In this document: positions 17,835-25,504 of the stretch, piece by piece
Layout: each line of letters begins with the position of its first letter
How positions within the stretch are numbered: position 1 is the first letter of the stretch
NCBI RefSeq assembly: GCF_003151075.1
Contig: NZ_CP029482.1
Coordinates: forward strand, 2,852,001 to 2,916,000
Origin: Pseudomonas sp. 31-12
Lineage (GTDB): Bacteria > Pseudomonadota > Gammaproteobacteria > Pseudomonadales > Pseudomonadaceae
Direction of reading: 5' to 3'
DNA length: 64,000 bases
Program-made: the position numbers and the translations under genes
The notes under the pieces: generated by a model
The model's database searches: none
Seen by the model: only the letters and a program-made list of their open reading frames with translations
What the model was told of the DNA's origin: nothing

Positions 17835-18848
17835 ATGACTCATTCCATTGCATTCAATTTTGAAGACGGCGTCACCCGGTTCATCGACGCCGATGTGGGC
17901 GAAACCGTGGCCGATGCTGCGTACCGCCAGGGCATCAATATTCCGCTGGATTGCCGCGACGGCGCGTGCGGCACTTGCAAGTGTTTCGCCGAGGCCGGCC
18001 GTTACGATTTGGGCGAGGAATACATCGAAGACGCGCTCAGCGCCGAGGAAGCGCAGCAGGGTTTTGTCCTGACTTGCCAGATGCGCGCCCAGAGCGATTG
18101 CGTGGTGCGCGTGCCGACTTCATCGCAGGTGTGCCGTACCCAGCAGGCCAGTTATGACGCCACGATCAGCGCCGTGCGGCAGCTGTCCGACAGCACGATC
18201 GCGCTGTCGATCAAAGGCGAATCGCTGAGCAAACTGGCGTTTCTGCCGGGCCAGTATGTGAACCTCGGGATTCCCGGCAGCGAGCAGACCCGCGCGTATT
18301 CGTTCAGCTCGTTGCAGCGTGACGGCGAGGTCAGTTTCCTGATCCGCAACGTGCCCGGCGGCTTGATGAGCAGCTTCCTGACCGGCATGGCCAAGGCCGG
18401 CGACAGCATGCGCCTGGCCGGGCCGTTGGGCAGTTTCTATCTGCGCGATATCCGCCGGCCGTTGTTGCTGCTGGCTGGCGGTACGGGCCTGGCGCCTTTC
18501 ACTGCGATGCTGGAAAAAATCGCCGAGCAGGGCAGTGAGCATCCGCTGCATTTGATCTACGGCGTGACCAACGATTTCGACTTGGTGGAACTGGATCGGC
18601 TTGAAGCGTTCGCCGCGCGAATTCCGAATTTCAGCTTCAGTGCCTGCGTCGCCAACCCCGACAGCCAGCACCCGCTCAAGGGCTACGTAACCCAGCACAT
18701 CGAGCCACGGCATTTGAACGATGGCGACGTCGACGTCTACCTGTGCGGCCCGCCGCCGATGGTCGAAGCGGTCAGCCAGTTCATTCGCGAACAGGGCGTC
18801 GCCCCGGCGAACTTCTACTACGAGAAATTCGCCGCCAGCGCGGCTTGA
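17835..18848 (+). CDS. benC: Benzoate 1,2-dioxygenase reductase
   Basis: 337 residues in three domains. An N-terminal plant-type [2Fe-2S] ferredoxin carries ligands Cys40, Cys45, Cys48 and Cys81. An FAD domain (RAYSFSSL) is followed by an NAD domain (LLAGGTGLAPF, and the C-terminal YLCGPPPMVEAV). It passes electrons from NADH to BenAB. It follows benB by 10 bp. Confidence 0.96.
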   Translation: MTHSIAFNFEDGVTRFIDADVGETVADAAYRQGINIPLDCRDGACGTCKCFAEAGRYDLGEEYIEDALSAEEAQQGFVLTCQMRAQSDCVVRVPTSSQVCRTQQASYDATISAVRQLSDSTIALSIKGESLSKLAFLPGQYVNLGIPGSEQTRAYSFSSLQRDGEVSFLIRNVPGGLMSSFLTGMAKAGDSMRLAGPLGSFYLRDIRRPLLLLAGGTGLAPFTAMLEKIAEQGSEHPLHLIYGVTNDFDLVELDRLEAFAARIPNFSFSACVANPDSQHPLKGYVTQHIEPRHLNDGDVDVYLCGPPPMVEAVSQFIREQGVAPANFYYEKFAASAA

Positions 18849-18939
18849 GTATCAGCAACGACACCGTCTCTGTAGCAACTGCCGAGCCTGCTACAGAGAT
18901 AGCCGTTCCCGCGAAATTGATTTTCGTATTGAGGTGACC

Positions 18940-19713
18940 ATGAACAGATTTCACGAAAAAGTCGCGCTGATCACTGGCGCGGCGCAAGGCATCGGTCGGC
19001 GGGTGGCGGAGCGCATGGCCGCTGAGGGTGCGCGATTGATTCTAGTTGATCGCTCGGACCTGGTGTTCGAGGTGCAGCAACACTTGGCGCAGGACAGTCA
19101 GGTGCTTGCCCTGACCGCTGACCTTGAGCAATACAGCGAATGCAGCCGTGTGATGCGCACCGCCGTCGAGCGTTTCGGGCGTCTGGATGTGCTGGTGAAC
19201 AACGTGGGCGGCACGATCTGGGCCAAGCCTTTCGAGCACTACGAAGAGCAGCAGATCGAGGCTGAAATCCGCCGTTCGCTGTTTCCGACGTTATGGTGCT
19301 GCCATGCCGCGCTGCCGTTCATGCTGGAGCAGGGCAGCGGCGCCATCGTCAACGTATCCTCCATCGCCACCCGCAGCATCAATCGCGTGCCGTACGGCGC
19401 GGCGAAGGGCGGCGTCAACGCGCTGACCGCCTGCCTGGCGTTTGAAACCGCCGGGCGAGGGGTTCGGGTCAATGCCACTGCGCCCGGTGGCACGGAAGCG
19501 CCGCCACGGGTCATCCCGCGAAACAGTGAAGAGCAGAGCACCGAAGAAAAGGTCTGGTACCAACAGATCGTCGACCAGACGCTCGACAGCAGTTTGATGA
19601 AACGCTACGGCACGCTGGATGAGCAGGCAGGCGCTATCCTGTTTCTGGCCAGCGACGAAGCGTCGTACATCACCGGCATGATCATGCCGGTGGGCGGCGG
19701 CGACCAGGGCTGA
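18940..19713 (+). CDS. benD: cis-1,2-dihydroxycyclohexadiene-1-carboxylate dehydrogenase
   Basis: 257-residue short-chain dehydrogenase. The NAD-binding GAAQGIG motif is near residue 14, and NNVGG and the catalytic Ser/Tyr/Lys (VSSIATRSINRVPYGAAKGG, Tyr and Lys four apart) are present. It oxidises and decarboxylates the benzoate diol to catechol, the substrate of CatA. It follows benC after 91 bp. Transport genes (benK, benE, benF) commonly found next in other strains are absent here. Confidence 0.94.
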   Translation: MNRFHEKVALITGAAQGIGRRVAERMAAEGARLILVDRSDLVFEVQQHLAQDSQVLALTADLEQYSECSRVMRTAVERFGRLDVLVNNVGGTIWAKPFEHYEEQQIEAEIRRSLFPTLWCCHAALPFMLEQGSGAIVNVSSIATRSINRVPYGAAKGGVNALTACLAFETAGRGVRVNATAPGGTEAPPRVIPRNSEEQSTEEKVWYQQIVDQTLDSSLMKRYGTLDEQAGAILFLASDEASYITGMIMPVGGGDQG

Positions 19714-19728
19714 GATGACTGCACAAAC

Positions 19729-20091
19729 TTACAGGCGACGCTGAAAGGCTCTGACGATCTTGAGCGTGGCGTCGCTGGTGTTCAGGTTTTGAACCGCGTC
19801 CAGCGGATACCACATGCAATCGAAGATTTCATTTTGCGGCCGGGCTTCGTCCGAATTGAGCACCGACGCCTCATAAACATGGTGTCGGGTGCTGCCCGTT
19901 TCCAGCTCCATCAGGTACAGCATGCCGTCGACCCCCAGCCCTGTTTCTTCCTGCAGTTCGCGCATGGCCGCACCTGCCGTGGTTTCACCGCGCTCGACTT
20001 TTCCTCCGGGCAAGGTCCAGCGGCACCTGGGTTTGCGCACCAGGAGAACATGCCGATCCTGCTCGCAAATGACTGTTGCCCGTACTTTCAT
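19729..20091 (-). CDS. NUDIX hydrolase
   Basis: 120 residues. The Nudix box begins [12 protein letters not shown] and continues [10 protein letters not shown], matching G-x5-E-x7-R-E-U-x-E-E-x-G-U. The motif [15 protein letters not shown] precedes it. The substrate (a nucleoside diphosphate linked to another moiety) cannot be assigned. It ends 15 bp from the benD stop in convergent orientation. Confidence 0.88.
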   Translation of the reverse strand: MKVRATVICEQDRHVLLVRKPRCRWTLPGGKVERGETTAGAAMRELQEETGLGVDGMLYLMELETGSTRHHVYEASVLNSDEARPQNEIFDCMWYPLDAVQNLNTSDATLKIVRAFQRRL

Positions 20092-20109
20092 GTGTTACTA
20101 AACCGTCGC

Positions 20110-20127
20110 TTGTCATAAAACAGTCAT
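20110..20127 (+). promoter_or_regulatory. Pho-box-like direct repeat
   Basis: TTGTCATAAAACAGTCAT matches the consensus CTGTCATAAATCTGTCAT at 15 of 18 positions, with the canonical 11-bp spacing of the two half-sites. Orientation points to the plus-strand gene at 20303. A TATTCA element about 10 bp downstream could serve as -10. PhoB control is inferred. Confidence 0.5.
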
Positions 20128-20302
20128 AAAAATGCAATATTCAGGCCGAGGCCCGTGTTTCAAGGGTTGGAGTCGTGGGAGCTGCAGAAAGTGCAAAGGA
20201 ATGTCGTAAACCCGGCGCGACGTCTGGTCGGCACTTGGGCGAAGGTCGGGTGTAAGGTAGCCAAGTCAATCGTGGCTTATCACTGCCGAAAAGGAGGTGA
20301 CT

Positions 20303-20503
20303 ATGAGCGTTCCGATGCTGAATAAAATGCACATGAACGGTTATGACGTACTCAGCGTAAACAACGGCCCCTGGCGGGTGTGCACCAAAGGCGACCGGCT
20401 CGGAGCCTTTGGCAGCAGAGAGGAGGCACTGGCGTTTGCAGCCGCTCTTCCCGCCTACAAAGCTAGAGCGGGTCGATCGACTGCAAGCCAGAAATCAGAA
20501 TGA
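20303..20503 (+). CDS. DUF2188-like small protein
   Basis: 66 residues. The ATG at 20303 follows AAGGAGGTG, a near-perfect ribosome site. The product has the features of DUF2188 proteins: a short strand (GYDVLSVNNGPWRV), then a residue stretch ending GAFGSREEALAFA, where an aligned helix packs. A basic, Ser-rich tail follows. The family is small and cytoplasmic with no known enzyme activity. A Pho-box-like repeat 175 bp upstream and a terminator directly downstream suggest a monocistronic transcript. Confidence 0.7.
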   Translation: MSVPMLNKMHMNGYDVLSVNNGPWRVCTKGDRLGAFGSREEALAFAAALPAYKARAGRSTASQKSE

Positions 20504-20513
20504 GCGAGCGTTT

Positions 20514-20541
20514 GAAGCCCTGGTATGCCGGGGCTTTTTTT
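20514..20541 (+). terminator. Rho-independent terminator
   Basis: AAGCCC and GGGCTT form the stem around a short loop (TGGTATGCCG region), followed by a run of eight T. It lies 11 bp after the stop of the DUF2188-like gene. Confidence 0.75.
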
Positions 20542-20622
20542 TGTCTTCAAACCAGGGGCGGGAGGATTTTAAACGTGACATTTGGGTGATAGGGTGGCCG
20601 CTTTCAATTCAAGGAAGAAAGC

Positions 20623-20970
20623 ATGTTGAAAGGTCGCTGGGCTGCTCTGGCAATGTTGTCTGCTCTTTGCCTCGCGGGTGTCAGTCAGGCTCACGCCCAG
20701 ACGCAAGGCGAGATTCACACCAATCAAAAGGTCTGCGATGTTTTCCGTGTTTTGGCCGGATCGATCATGCAGTCCCGGCAAAATGGGGAATCGAAAGAAA
20801 GTCTGCTGGCGGTGAAGTCGGGTAATCCCGAGCATGACAAGTTGGGCGCAATGTTGATCAACGAAGCTTACAAAGAGCCCGTTCTCGATTCTCCTGACCT
20901 CAAAAGCGAAAAGATCACTTCGTTCGCGGATAAATGGCGAGACACTTGTAATAAACCTGTTTCCGGCTAG
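20623..20970 (+). CDS. Exported hypothetical protein
   Basis: 115 residues. A Sec signal peptide (LAMLSALCLAGVSQAHA, cleavage after about residue 25) leaves a mature domain of about 90 residues with two cysteines (Cys near 38 and Cys near 109) that could form a disulfide. AAGGAAG before ATG 20623 supports the start. No domain recognised. It is the first of a run of small genes with few known relatives. Confidence 0.6.
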   Translation: MLKGRWAALAMLSALCLAGVSQAHAQTQGEIHTNQKVCDVFRVLAGSIMQSRQNGESKESLLAVKSGNPEHDKLGAMLINEAYKEPVLDSPDLKSEKITSFADKWRDTCNKPVSG

Positions 20971-21041
20971 CCCGGTACGCCGCACTGGCTAGTAACCTCC
21001 ACCGCCAGCACGACGACCAGCGCGAATAGAAGCTTGTTCAT
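20967..21041 (-). CDS. Possible 24-residue secreted peptide
   Basis: ATG at 21041 with GGGAG upstream opens MNKLLFALVVVLAVEVTSQC and stops after 24 codons. The sequence looks like a signal peptide followed by a Cys-containing tail. It overlaps the stop of the plus-strand gene by 4 bp. Very short, so the call is tentative. Confidence 0.25.
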   Translation of the reverse strand: MNKLLFALVVVLAVEVTSQCGVPG

Positions 21042-21054
21042 GACAAGGCTCCCG

Positions 21055-21303
21055 CTATCGCGCTTTTTGAGTTTTAGTCCGACTGATGATTTTGGCTTTC
21101 ACTTCTTCGGCATAGCCCGCCAGTCGCTCTTCATCGCCTTGAAATAGATTGCACAACTTCATGGCCGCTTGCGCATCAACATCATTGCCAGCCAGGCGTA
21201 GTTGCTCTGCAATGCGCAAGAGTTCCACCGCCGACCACCTCAGGTCTGACGCAAGTCCTTGCAGATCACGCCGAAGTTCATTTTCATCCTCGTTAAGCCA
21301 CAT
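21055..21303 (-). CDS. Small hypothetical cytoplasmic protein
   Basis: 82 residues beginning MWLNEDENELRRDL. GCAGGAGGTCATC before the ATG is a strong ribosome site and excludes the longer frame from 21381. The sequence is helical and charged, with heptad-like Leu spacing (LRRDLQGLASDLRWSAVELL), suggesting a helical bundle. No signal peptide. No family recognised. Confidence 0.6.
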   Translation of the reverse strand: MWLNEDENELRRDLQGLASDLRWSAVELLRIAEQLRLAGNDVDAQAAMKLCNLFQGDEERLAGYAEEVKAKIISRTKTQKAR

Positions 21304-21481
21304 GATGACCTCCTGCAAATACCCCGCTACAAAAGAGTAGTCCCAATTAACGGACAAGGCGTCTGTTCGTCGGCTGCTCAATGAATGGAAGACGCACCGC
21401 TTGTCGGGAGAATGAGCGCGAACGAACAGACGTGATGTCGTACTGAGGTGGCGAATTTTCGCTAGGGCAAGGGAACCTCAA

Positions 21482-21700
21482 ATGACCAGTACCGATGATT
21501 TCAGATTCCATGCACATGAGTTGATTGTTGACCTGGACGCAGCCACCACGGAGATGATGAAGCTGATTACGGCCCATCAGTTGAGCGGGCCGGAGTGGGA
21601 ACGGGTCACTCTATGGCAGCATGAAGCGTATGAGCGATGGATGACGTATTTGAACGAACGGTCTTATCCAGCGCCCGGCGATCACAATGCGGCTCCCTGA
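21482..21700 (+). CDS. Small hypothetical protein
   Basis: 72 residues (MTSTDDFRFHAHELIVDLDAA...), acidic and probably helical, with an aromatic stretch WERVTLWQHEAYERWMTYLNE near the C terminus. The ribosome site (AAGGGAA) is moderate. The pattern of a helix plus W/Y-rich helix recurs in small Pseudomonas proteins of unknown function. No export signal. Confidence 0.55.
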   Translation: MTSTDDFRFHAHELIVDLDAATTEMMKLITAHQLSGPEWERVTLWQHEAYERWMTYLNERSYPAPGDHNAAP

Positions 21701-21772
21701 GGGCTGATTCTATTGATGGATGTCCGGTCCGCTACGCGCTACATTTCCCGTTTTTCAGGATAAGGAAGCGTC

Positions 21773-22108
21773 ATGCGAATGTTGATTGGGGGATTAGCGA
21801 TGACGATGCTGGCGGGTTGTTCATTGCCGGCATCCCTGGTTCCAGGTGAGCCTAACGTCAGCAAGTACAGTAATAAACCGCCCAAAGAGTACGCCGCGTG
21901 TCTTTTGCCATTATGGCAACAGGAAGTCTCCAGAACGACTCAGACTGCGATTTCCAATGGTTACCGGATCAACGCGCCCAGCATCATCACGGCTGACGAG
22001 ATTCTGGACATCGTGAAATACAAGGACGGCAGTCGCGTATCGCTGTATCAGGGGCCGCCATGGGCCAAGTCGGACGCGATGCGTAAAGCGGTTCGCAGCT
22101 GCTTGTAA
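21773..22108 (+). CDS. Small lipoprotein of unknown function
   Basis: 111 residues. The lipobox LAGC places the lipidated Cys at residue 16, with Ser at +2, which favours outer-membrane sorting. The mature part contains one conserved-looking core (YAACLLPLWQQEV and ITADEILDIVKYKDGSRVSLYQG). ATAAGGAAG precedes the ATG. No family recognised. It is followed by another small gene after 105 bp. Confidence 0.65.
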   Translation: MRMLIGGLAMTMLAGCSLPASLVPGEPNVSKYSNKPPKEYAACLLPLWQQEVSRTTQTAISNGYRINAPSIITADEILDIVKYKDGSRVSLYQGPPWAKSDAMRKAVRSCL

Positions 22109-22213
22109 CACTCGCTTCTTCTGAGCTTCATAGATAAGCGCCGTACGTCGGAATCGAGGAACGGTCATTCATTCAGAAACTTCCAAGTGAAAAACTGGCC
22201 TTGGAGGTGGGTG

Positions 22214-22435
22214 ATGAATGACGATCAAAAGAAACAAGCCCTGGCGGCCTGGTACAAACTTCTGAACGAGCCGGAAATTCGCATGGATGTTGAAGAGCAG
22301 TACGACGAGTTGCTCAAGACCGCCGACGAGATGGAACGTATCGGGCTGATCAACAGCACGGAATGGCGCAAGTTAGTGAAGGAAGCGGGTACTGCATTTG
22401 CAAAAGCGATAGAGGGTGTGGACGGCGGCACGTAG
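22214..22435 (+). CDS. Small hypothetical protein
   Basis: 73 residues starting MNDDQKKQALAAWY, chosen over the frame from 22187 because GGAGGTGGGTG sits just before this ATG. The product is charged and helical (WYKLLNEPEIRMDVEEQYDELLKT) with a second amphipathic helix. No signal peptide or motif of known function. Confidence 0.6.
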   Translation: MNDDQKKQALAAWYKLLNEPEIRMDVEEQYDELLKTADEMERIGLINSTEWRKLVKEAGTAFAKAIEGVDGGT

Positions 22436-22454
22436 GTGGGCCGCACACTGGCGT

Positions 22455-22685
22455 TTAAGGTAACTCCTCCCAATTGACCTGTATCAAGCCATGTTCCTGT
22501 GCATGGCTGCGCACAGCATCGAAATTTTGTTGGTCGTGATTGTCCCCGTACGAAAGCCCGATTCCCGAATGCAGGCAGGCGTAGTACCAAGCGTCTGCCT
22601 CAGTCATGTGGGAGTCGGGTTGTACAAAAATATGCCGAGTCTTGTTGAAGCCATACGTGATTTGAAAATATCGAGGGCGGGTCAT
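22455..22685 (-). CDS. Small hypothetical protein (DUF6555-like pattern)
   Basis: 76 residues, MTRPRYFQITYGFN... with GGAG upstream of ATG 22685. It contains ADAWYYACLHSGIG in the middle and ends GLIQVNWEELP. The overall layout (YxIxY strand, Ala/Trp-rich helix, GI/GL-x-x-V-x-W ending) resembles the gene at 7986-8213, so both probably belong to one small Pseudomonas family. The name DUF6555 is tentative. Function unknown. Confidence 0.6.
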   Translation of the reverse strand: MTRPRYFQITYGFNKTRHIFVQPDSHMTEADAWYYACLHSGIGLSYGDNHDQQNFDAVRSHAQEHGLIQVNWEELP

Positions 22686-22805
22686 CCGAATCTCCAGGTG
22701 CTGCCACTACGACATTGATGGCGTAGTGCCAGTTCCTTCTATTTTCGGACTTTTGTCTGCTTCAACAAAACGCCAGGTTTTTCCGGCATTCACTCATGCA
22801 CGCGC

Positions 22806-23045
22806 TCATGGCGTGTTCTCGCGGGGGCGCTCAGCCAGCATGCATTGAAGGCACTCAGTGTTGAGCTGCAAGCATTCCTTGTCGGCCTCTATCCGTGTCA
22901 GGTAGGTGGTGGGAAGTCTTCGTTTTTCTTCATTGTCGTAGAGGTTGAACCCGATGGGGGCGGTTTTGCAGTAGAAGCGCGTTCCGTTGCGCGTTGATCC
23001 CGTTTCCGTGGGTATTGCAGGAACAACAACGAATCTTGGAATCAT
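22806..23045 (-). CDS. Small hypothetical protein
   Basis: 79 residues. GGAAGGAG lies 9 bp before ATG 23045. The N terminus is hydrophobic (MIPRFVVVPAIP) but too short for a clear signal. Four cysteines are present, three of them in ECLQLNTECLQCML, which might bind metal or form disulfides. No family recognised. Confidence 0.5.
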   Translation of the reverse strand: MIPRFVVVPAIPTETGSTRNGTRFYCKTAPIGFNLYDNEEKRRLPTTYLTRIEADKECLQLNTECLQCMLAERPRENTP

Positions 23046-23165
23046 CCTCGCGTACTCCTTCCGAATTCACCTTAACGTGTAGCGGCTACTGGCCACCACC
23101 GCAAGGGAGCGCTTGAAGTATCCGATGAACAGAGCAGATCTGTTGAACTGTACGGACAGAAGCCA

Positions 23166-23354
23166 TCAGGAAGTCGGGCGGCGGCGCTCGACGCCAGAAG
23201 GGTTTCCGGTGTCTATCAGCCTTCGCTCTGCCAGGACATTATCAAGAGCCTGGCGGGCATTGCGGTCCAGCTCATTCTCTCTCTCTTTGAGTGCAAGCAA
23301 GATTGGGTTGGACCAGGCGCGATAGGTTTTCTCGGCTTTGTAAATGGACGTCAT
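23166..23354 (-). CDS. Small hypothetical protein
   Basis: 62 residues, MTSIYKAEKTYRAWSNPILL..., with a strong AAGGAGGATAG site before ATG 23354. It is highly charged and helical (LKERENELDRNARQALDNVLAERR), and ends with a basic tail. No domain recognised. The overlapping plus-strand frame at 23113-23325 has no ribosome site. Confidence 0.55.
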   Translation of the reverse strand: MTSIYKAEKTYRAWSNPILLALKERENELDRNARQALDNVLAERRLIDTGNPSGVERRRPTS

Positions 23355-23556
23355 CTATCCTCCTTGATCACGCGCCCGCTGGGGAAGCAGGGCCTCTCGA
23401 TTCGGTAGAAACCCTAGTCGAGGAAACGGCTTTGCGCCAGTGAGGCGCACTGCAATGGTGCGCCTGGGGGGAGCGTTGCTTGCTCTCTACAGGAGCGCCA
23501 TTTCGCTTTGATTAGAGGTTTAGAGGCGTAAATCAAATACACAGCAACGATCAGGG

Positions 23557-23889
23557 ATGAACCGGGTAATCACGTTCCGGGGCGACGAGCAAACGATCCA
23601 GCTCAACGTGCATGGCCGCCTGCAAAGTAACAACGCCGACACCTTGCGCGAAGCGGCAATCGCGGGCGGCGGCGTGACCCTGCTGGCCGACTGGCTGGTG
23701 CGCGACGATGTCGCCGCAGGCCGGCTGACCCGTTTGCTGGAACATTACGAAGTCAATCCCGGCAGTGCGAGCAGTTGCATCAATGCGCTGTATTTACCCA
23801 ATCACCGGGGTTCCAGCCGCATCAATGTATTCATCGACTTTCTGGAGGAGATCCTCACGCCGCTCACTCCGTGTACCGTCAACCCTTGA
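23557..23889 (+). pseudogene. LysR-type regulator remnant (C-terminal part only)
   Basis: The frame encodes the last 110 residues of a LysR effector domain: QTIQLNVHGRLQSNNADTLR, AAIAGGGVTLLADWLV, and a LYLPNHRGSSRINVFIDFLEE ending, all typical of the family C terminus. The helix-turn-helix domain and most of the effector domain are missing. The sequence 5' of about 23557 contains none of it. It is therefore a 5'-truncated relic. Confidence 0.75.
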
Positions 23890-24799
23890 GCTCGCGCGGG
23901 TCGCTGATCAACATCACTTTGCCCTGAATAGCGGCCAAGGTGTATTCGAGCAATGACGTGCCCCCGTCCCAGTGTCGCGGCCTTGTCCTGCTCCAGTGCC
24001 TGTTGCAGAACGACGAGGAAATTTTGCGTCTTCGAGGCCGAGGCAGGGATCACATTGTCCTCTTCCAAATGCCCCTTTACGTATTTGGAAATGCGCGTGG
24101 ACTGGCTCGCCGAATGGCTGACGGAGGCTTCGACCAACTCACCTTCGACATAACCGATGCGGCTGGTGCTGCAGGCCTGATCGTTGATCTGGTAGTACCG
24201 GTAATTCTGCGATTCCGAGTCAGTGGTCAGTTCCAGCTTTTGCCCGGCATACAGTGGCTTATGGTACTGGGCTGTCAGATGTGATTGCTGGTTCTGGACA
24301 AGGGTGCGGTTGAGCCGATTCAGACCTTTGGATTGCGTGGCTTGGGAAAAGTCGTAGCTAAACGAATCGAGCTCGCCAGGCCGTGCGGGATTGCCATTTA
24401 CAGTCTTCTCGGTGACCGTAGCGCTGAAATCGGCGAGGCCGGAGAGTAAGCTGCGGTCGGTGTCTGTCAGGTGGTTCGAGCCTGGGGGCTGCTGCACGGT
24501 CACCGCTCATGCGCACGCGGCGCTGGCTTACATCGGCATGCAGATCAAGGGCCTGCGTGCTGTCATCGCTGAGTTTGAACCGTGTGACCAGATCGACCGA
24601 AGAAAACACCTTGGAATCGAACTGCATCAGCGCGTCCAGCTTGAGTTGCGGCGGCACCGCAGTCAGTCCTTGAATGGCCGACTCAAAGCCATCCGCCATT
24701 GCGCCCAGCGCAGCCAGTTCTTCTTTGCTCAGATCGTGACAACTTGAGGTTTGGGTGCGGGAGGTAAACCTGCGAATTGAAACTTTGAACACCTTCCAT
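23879..24799 (-). pseudogene. Frameshifted hypothetical gene
   Basis: Coding-quality protein sequence runs through this stretch but changes frame. From the GTG at 24792 or nearby ATG 24799, the frame reads ...SKEELAALGAMADGFESAI... to about 24500. It continues in a second frame (VTVQQPPGSNHLTDTDRS...) to about 23955, then finishes in a third (GGTSLLEYTLAAIQGKVMLIS...) ending in a TGA at 23879. Each switch equals one extra base (near AGCGGTGACC and in a G5 run). A further break may lie near 24740, because the first residues read better in another frame. Family not recognised. Confidence 0.6.
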
Positions 24800-24842
24800 C
24801 GCGACCGGCCTAATCCTCTATATGAATCAGGAGGGCATGATC

Positions 24843-25070
24843 ATGTCCGAAGCCGCCAGTTATTTCGCGATTGCCGTAGCAGTGATCATCTTGCTCGTTG
24901 ACCTATGGGCAATTGTCAGTGTGTTCCGCAGTGACAAGCCTGTGGGCATCAAAGCCGCTTGGGCCATCGGGTTGATCGTTTTCCCGGTGCTCGGATTGAT
25001 TGTCTGGGGGATTGCCGGACCGCGCGGGATCAAGGAAGGGCCTACATCACCTGAACACAGCAAGGGGTGA
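24843..25070 (+). CDS. PLDc_N-domain small membrane protein
   Basis: 75 residues. Two hydrophobic helices (about 5-27 and 40-60), with the second reading FPVLGLIVWGIAGPRG, match the phospholipase D N-terminal (PLDc_N) membrane domain found as a stand-alone protein in many bacteria. ATG 24843 is 8 bp from GGAGG, whereas ATG 24837 is only 2 bp away. Function unknown; not a nuclease itself, as no HKD motif is present. Confidence 0.75.
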   Translation: MSEAASYFAIAVAVIILLVDLWAIVSVFRSDKPVGIKAAWAIGLIVFPVLGLIVWGIAGPRGIKEGPTSPEHSKG

Positions 25071-25207
25071 GCCGATTCAGACGGAGCAAAAAAATCGCCT
25101 GATCGCCGGGCCTTTTTCGCCGTTCGTCCAATGCCTGGCACTTGCTCTGCGCTCTCTGCTCTCAATTACTAGCACGGACATCCCGCGCATCAGAACGGAG
25201 AACCCGC

Positions 25208-25390
25208 ATGGACATTGATGAAAATGCACCTGGAAACATTTCTCAGGCAGGCGTAACGAGGGGCACGGATAACGAAGCAGGTCACGATCCCAAGGGGAAG
25301 GACCCTGAGGTTGCGCTGCCGCCTGTCGATGAAGAGAGGGCGGACGTGGACGCCAACAACTCGGTGTCGAGCGAGCATCCCAGGCCGTAA
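25208..25390 (+). CDS. Small acidic disordered protein
   Basis: 60 residues, MDIDENAPGNISQAG..., rich in Asp, Glu, Pro and Ser, without a hydrophobic core. GGAG lies 9 bp before the ATG at 25208. It resembles the small acidic proteins common near Pseudomonas stress genes, but no family can be named. The following 113 bp to the next gene show no terminator. Confidence 0.4.
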   Translation: MDIDENAPGNISQAGVTRGTDNEAGHDPKGKDPEVALPPVDEERADVDANNSVSSEHPRP

Positions 25391-25504
25391 AGATTTCCAA
25401 CGCCATGGCAAGACGTCCCGCTGACGGCGATGACATTGGCGACCAAGCCGAAAGGGGCAAGTGTGTCCTGCGCACTTGTCGACCACGTTGATTCTGGTTT
25501 TTAT

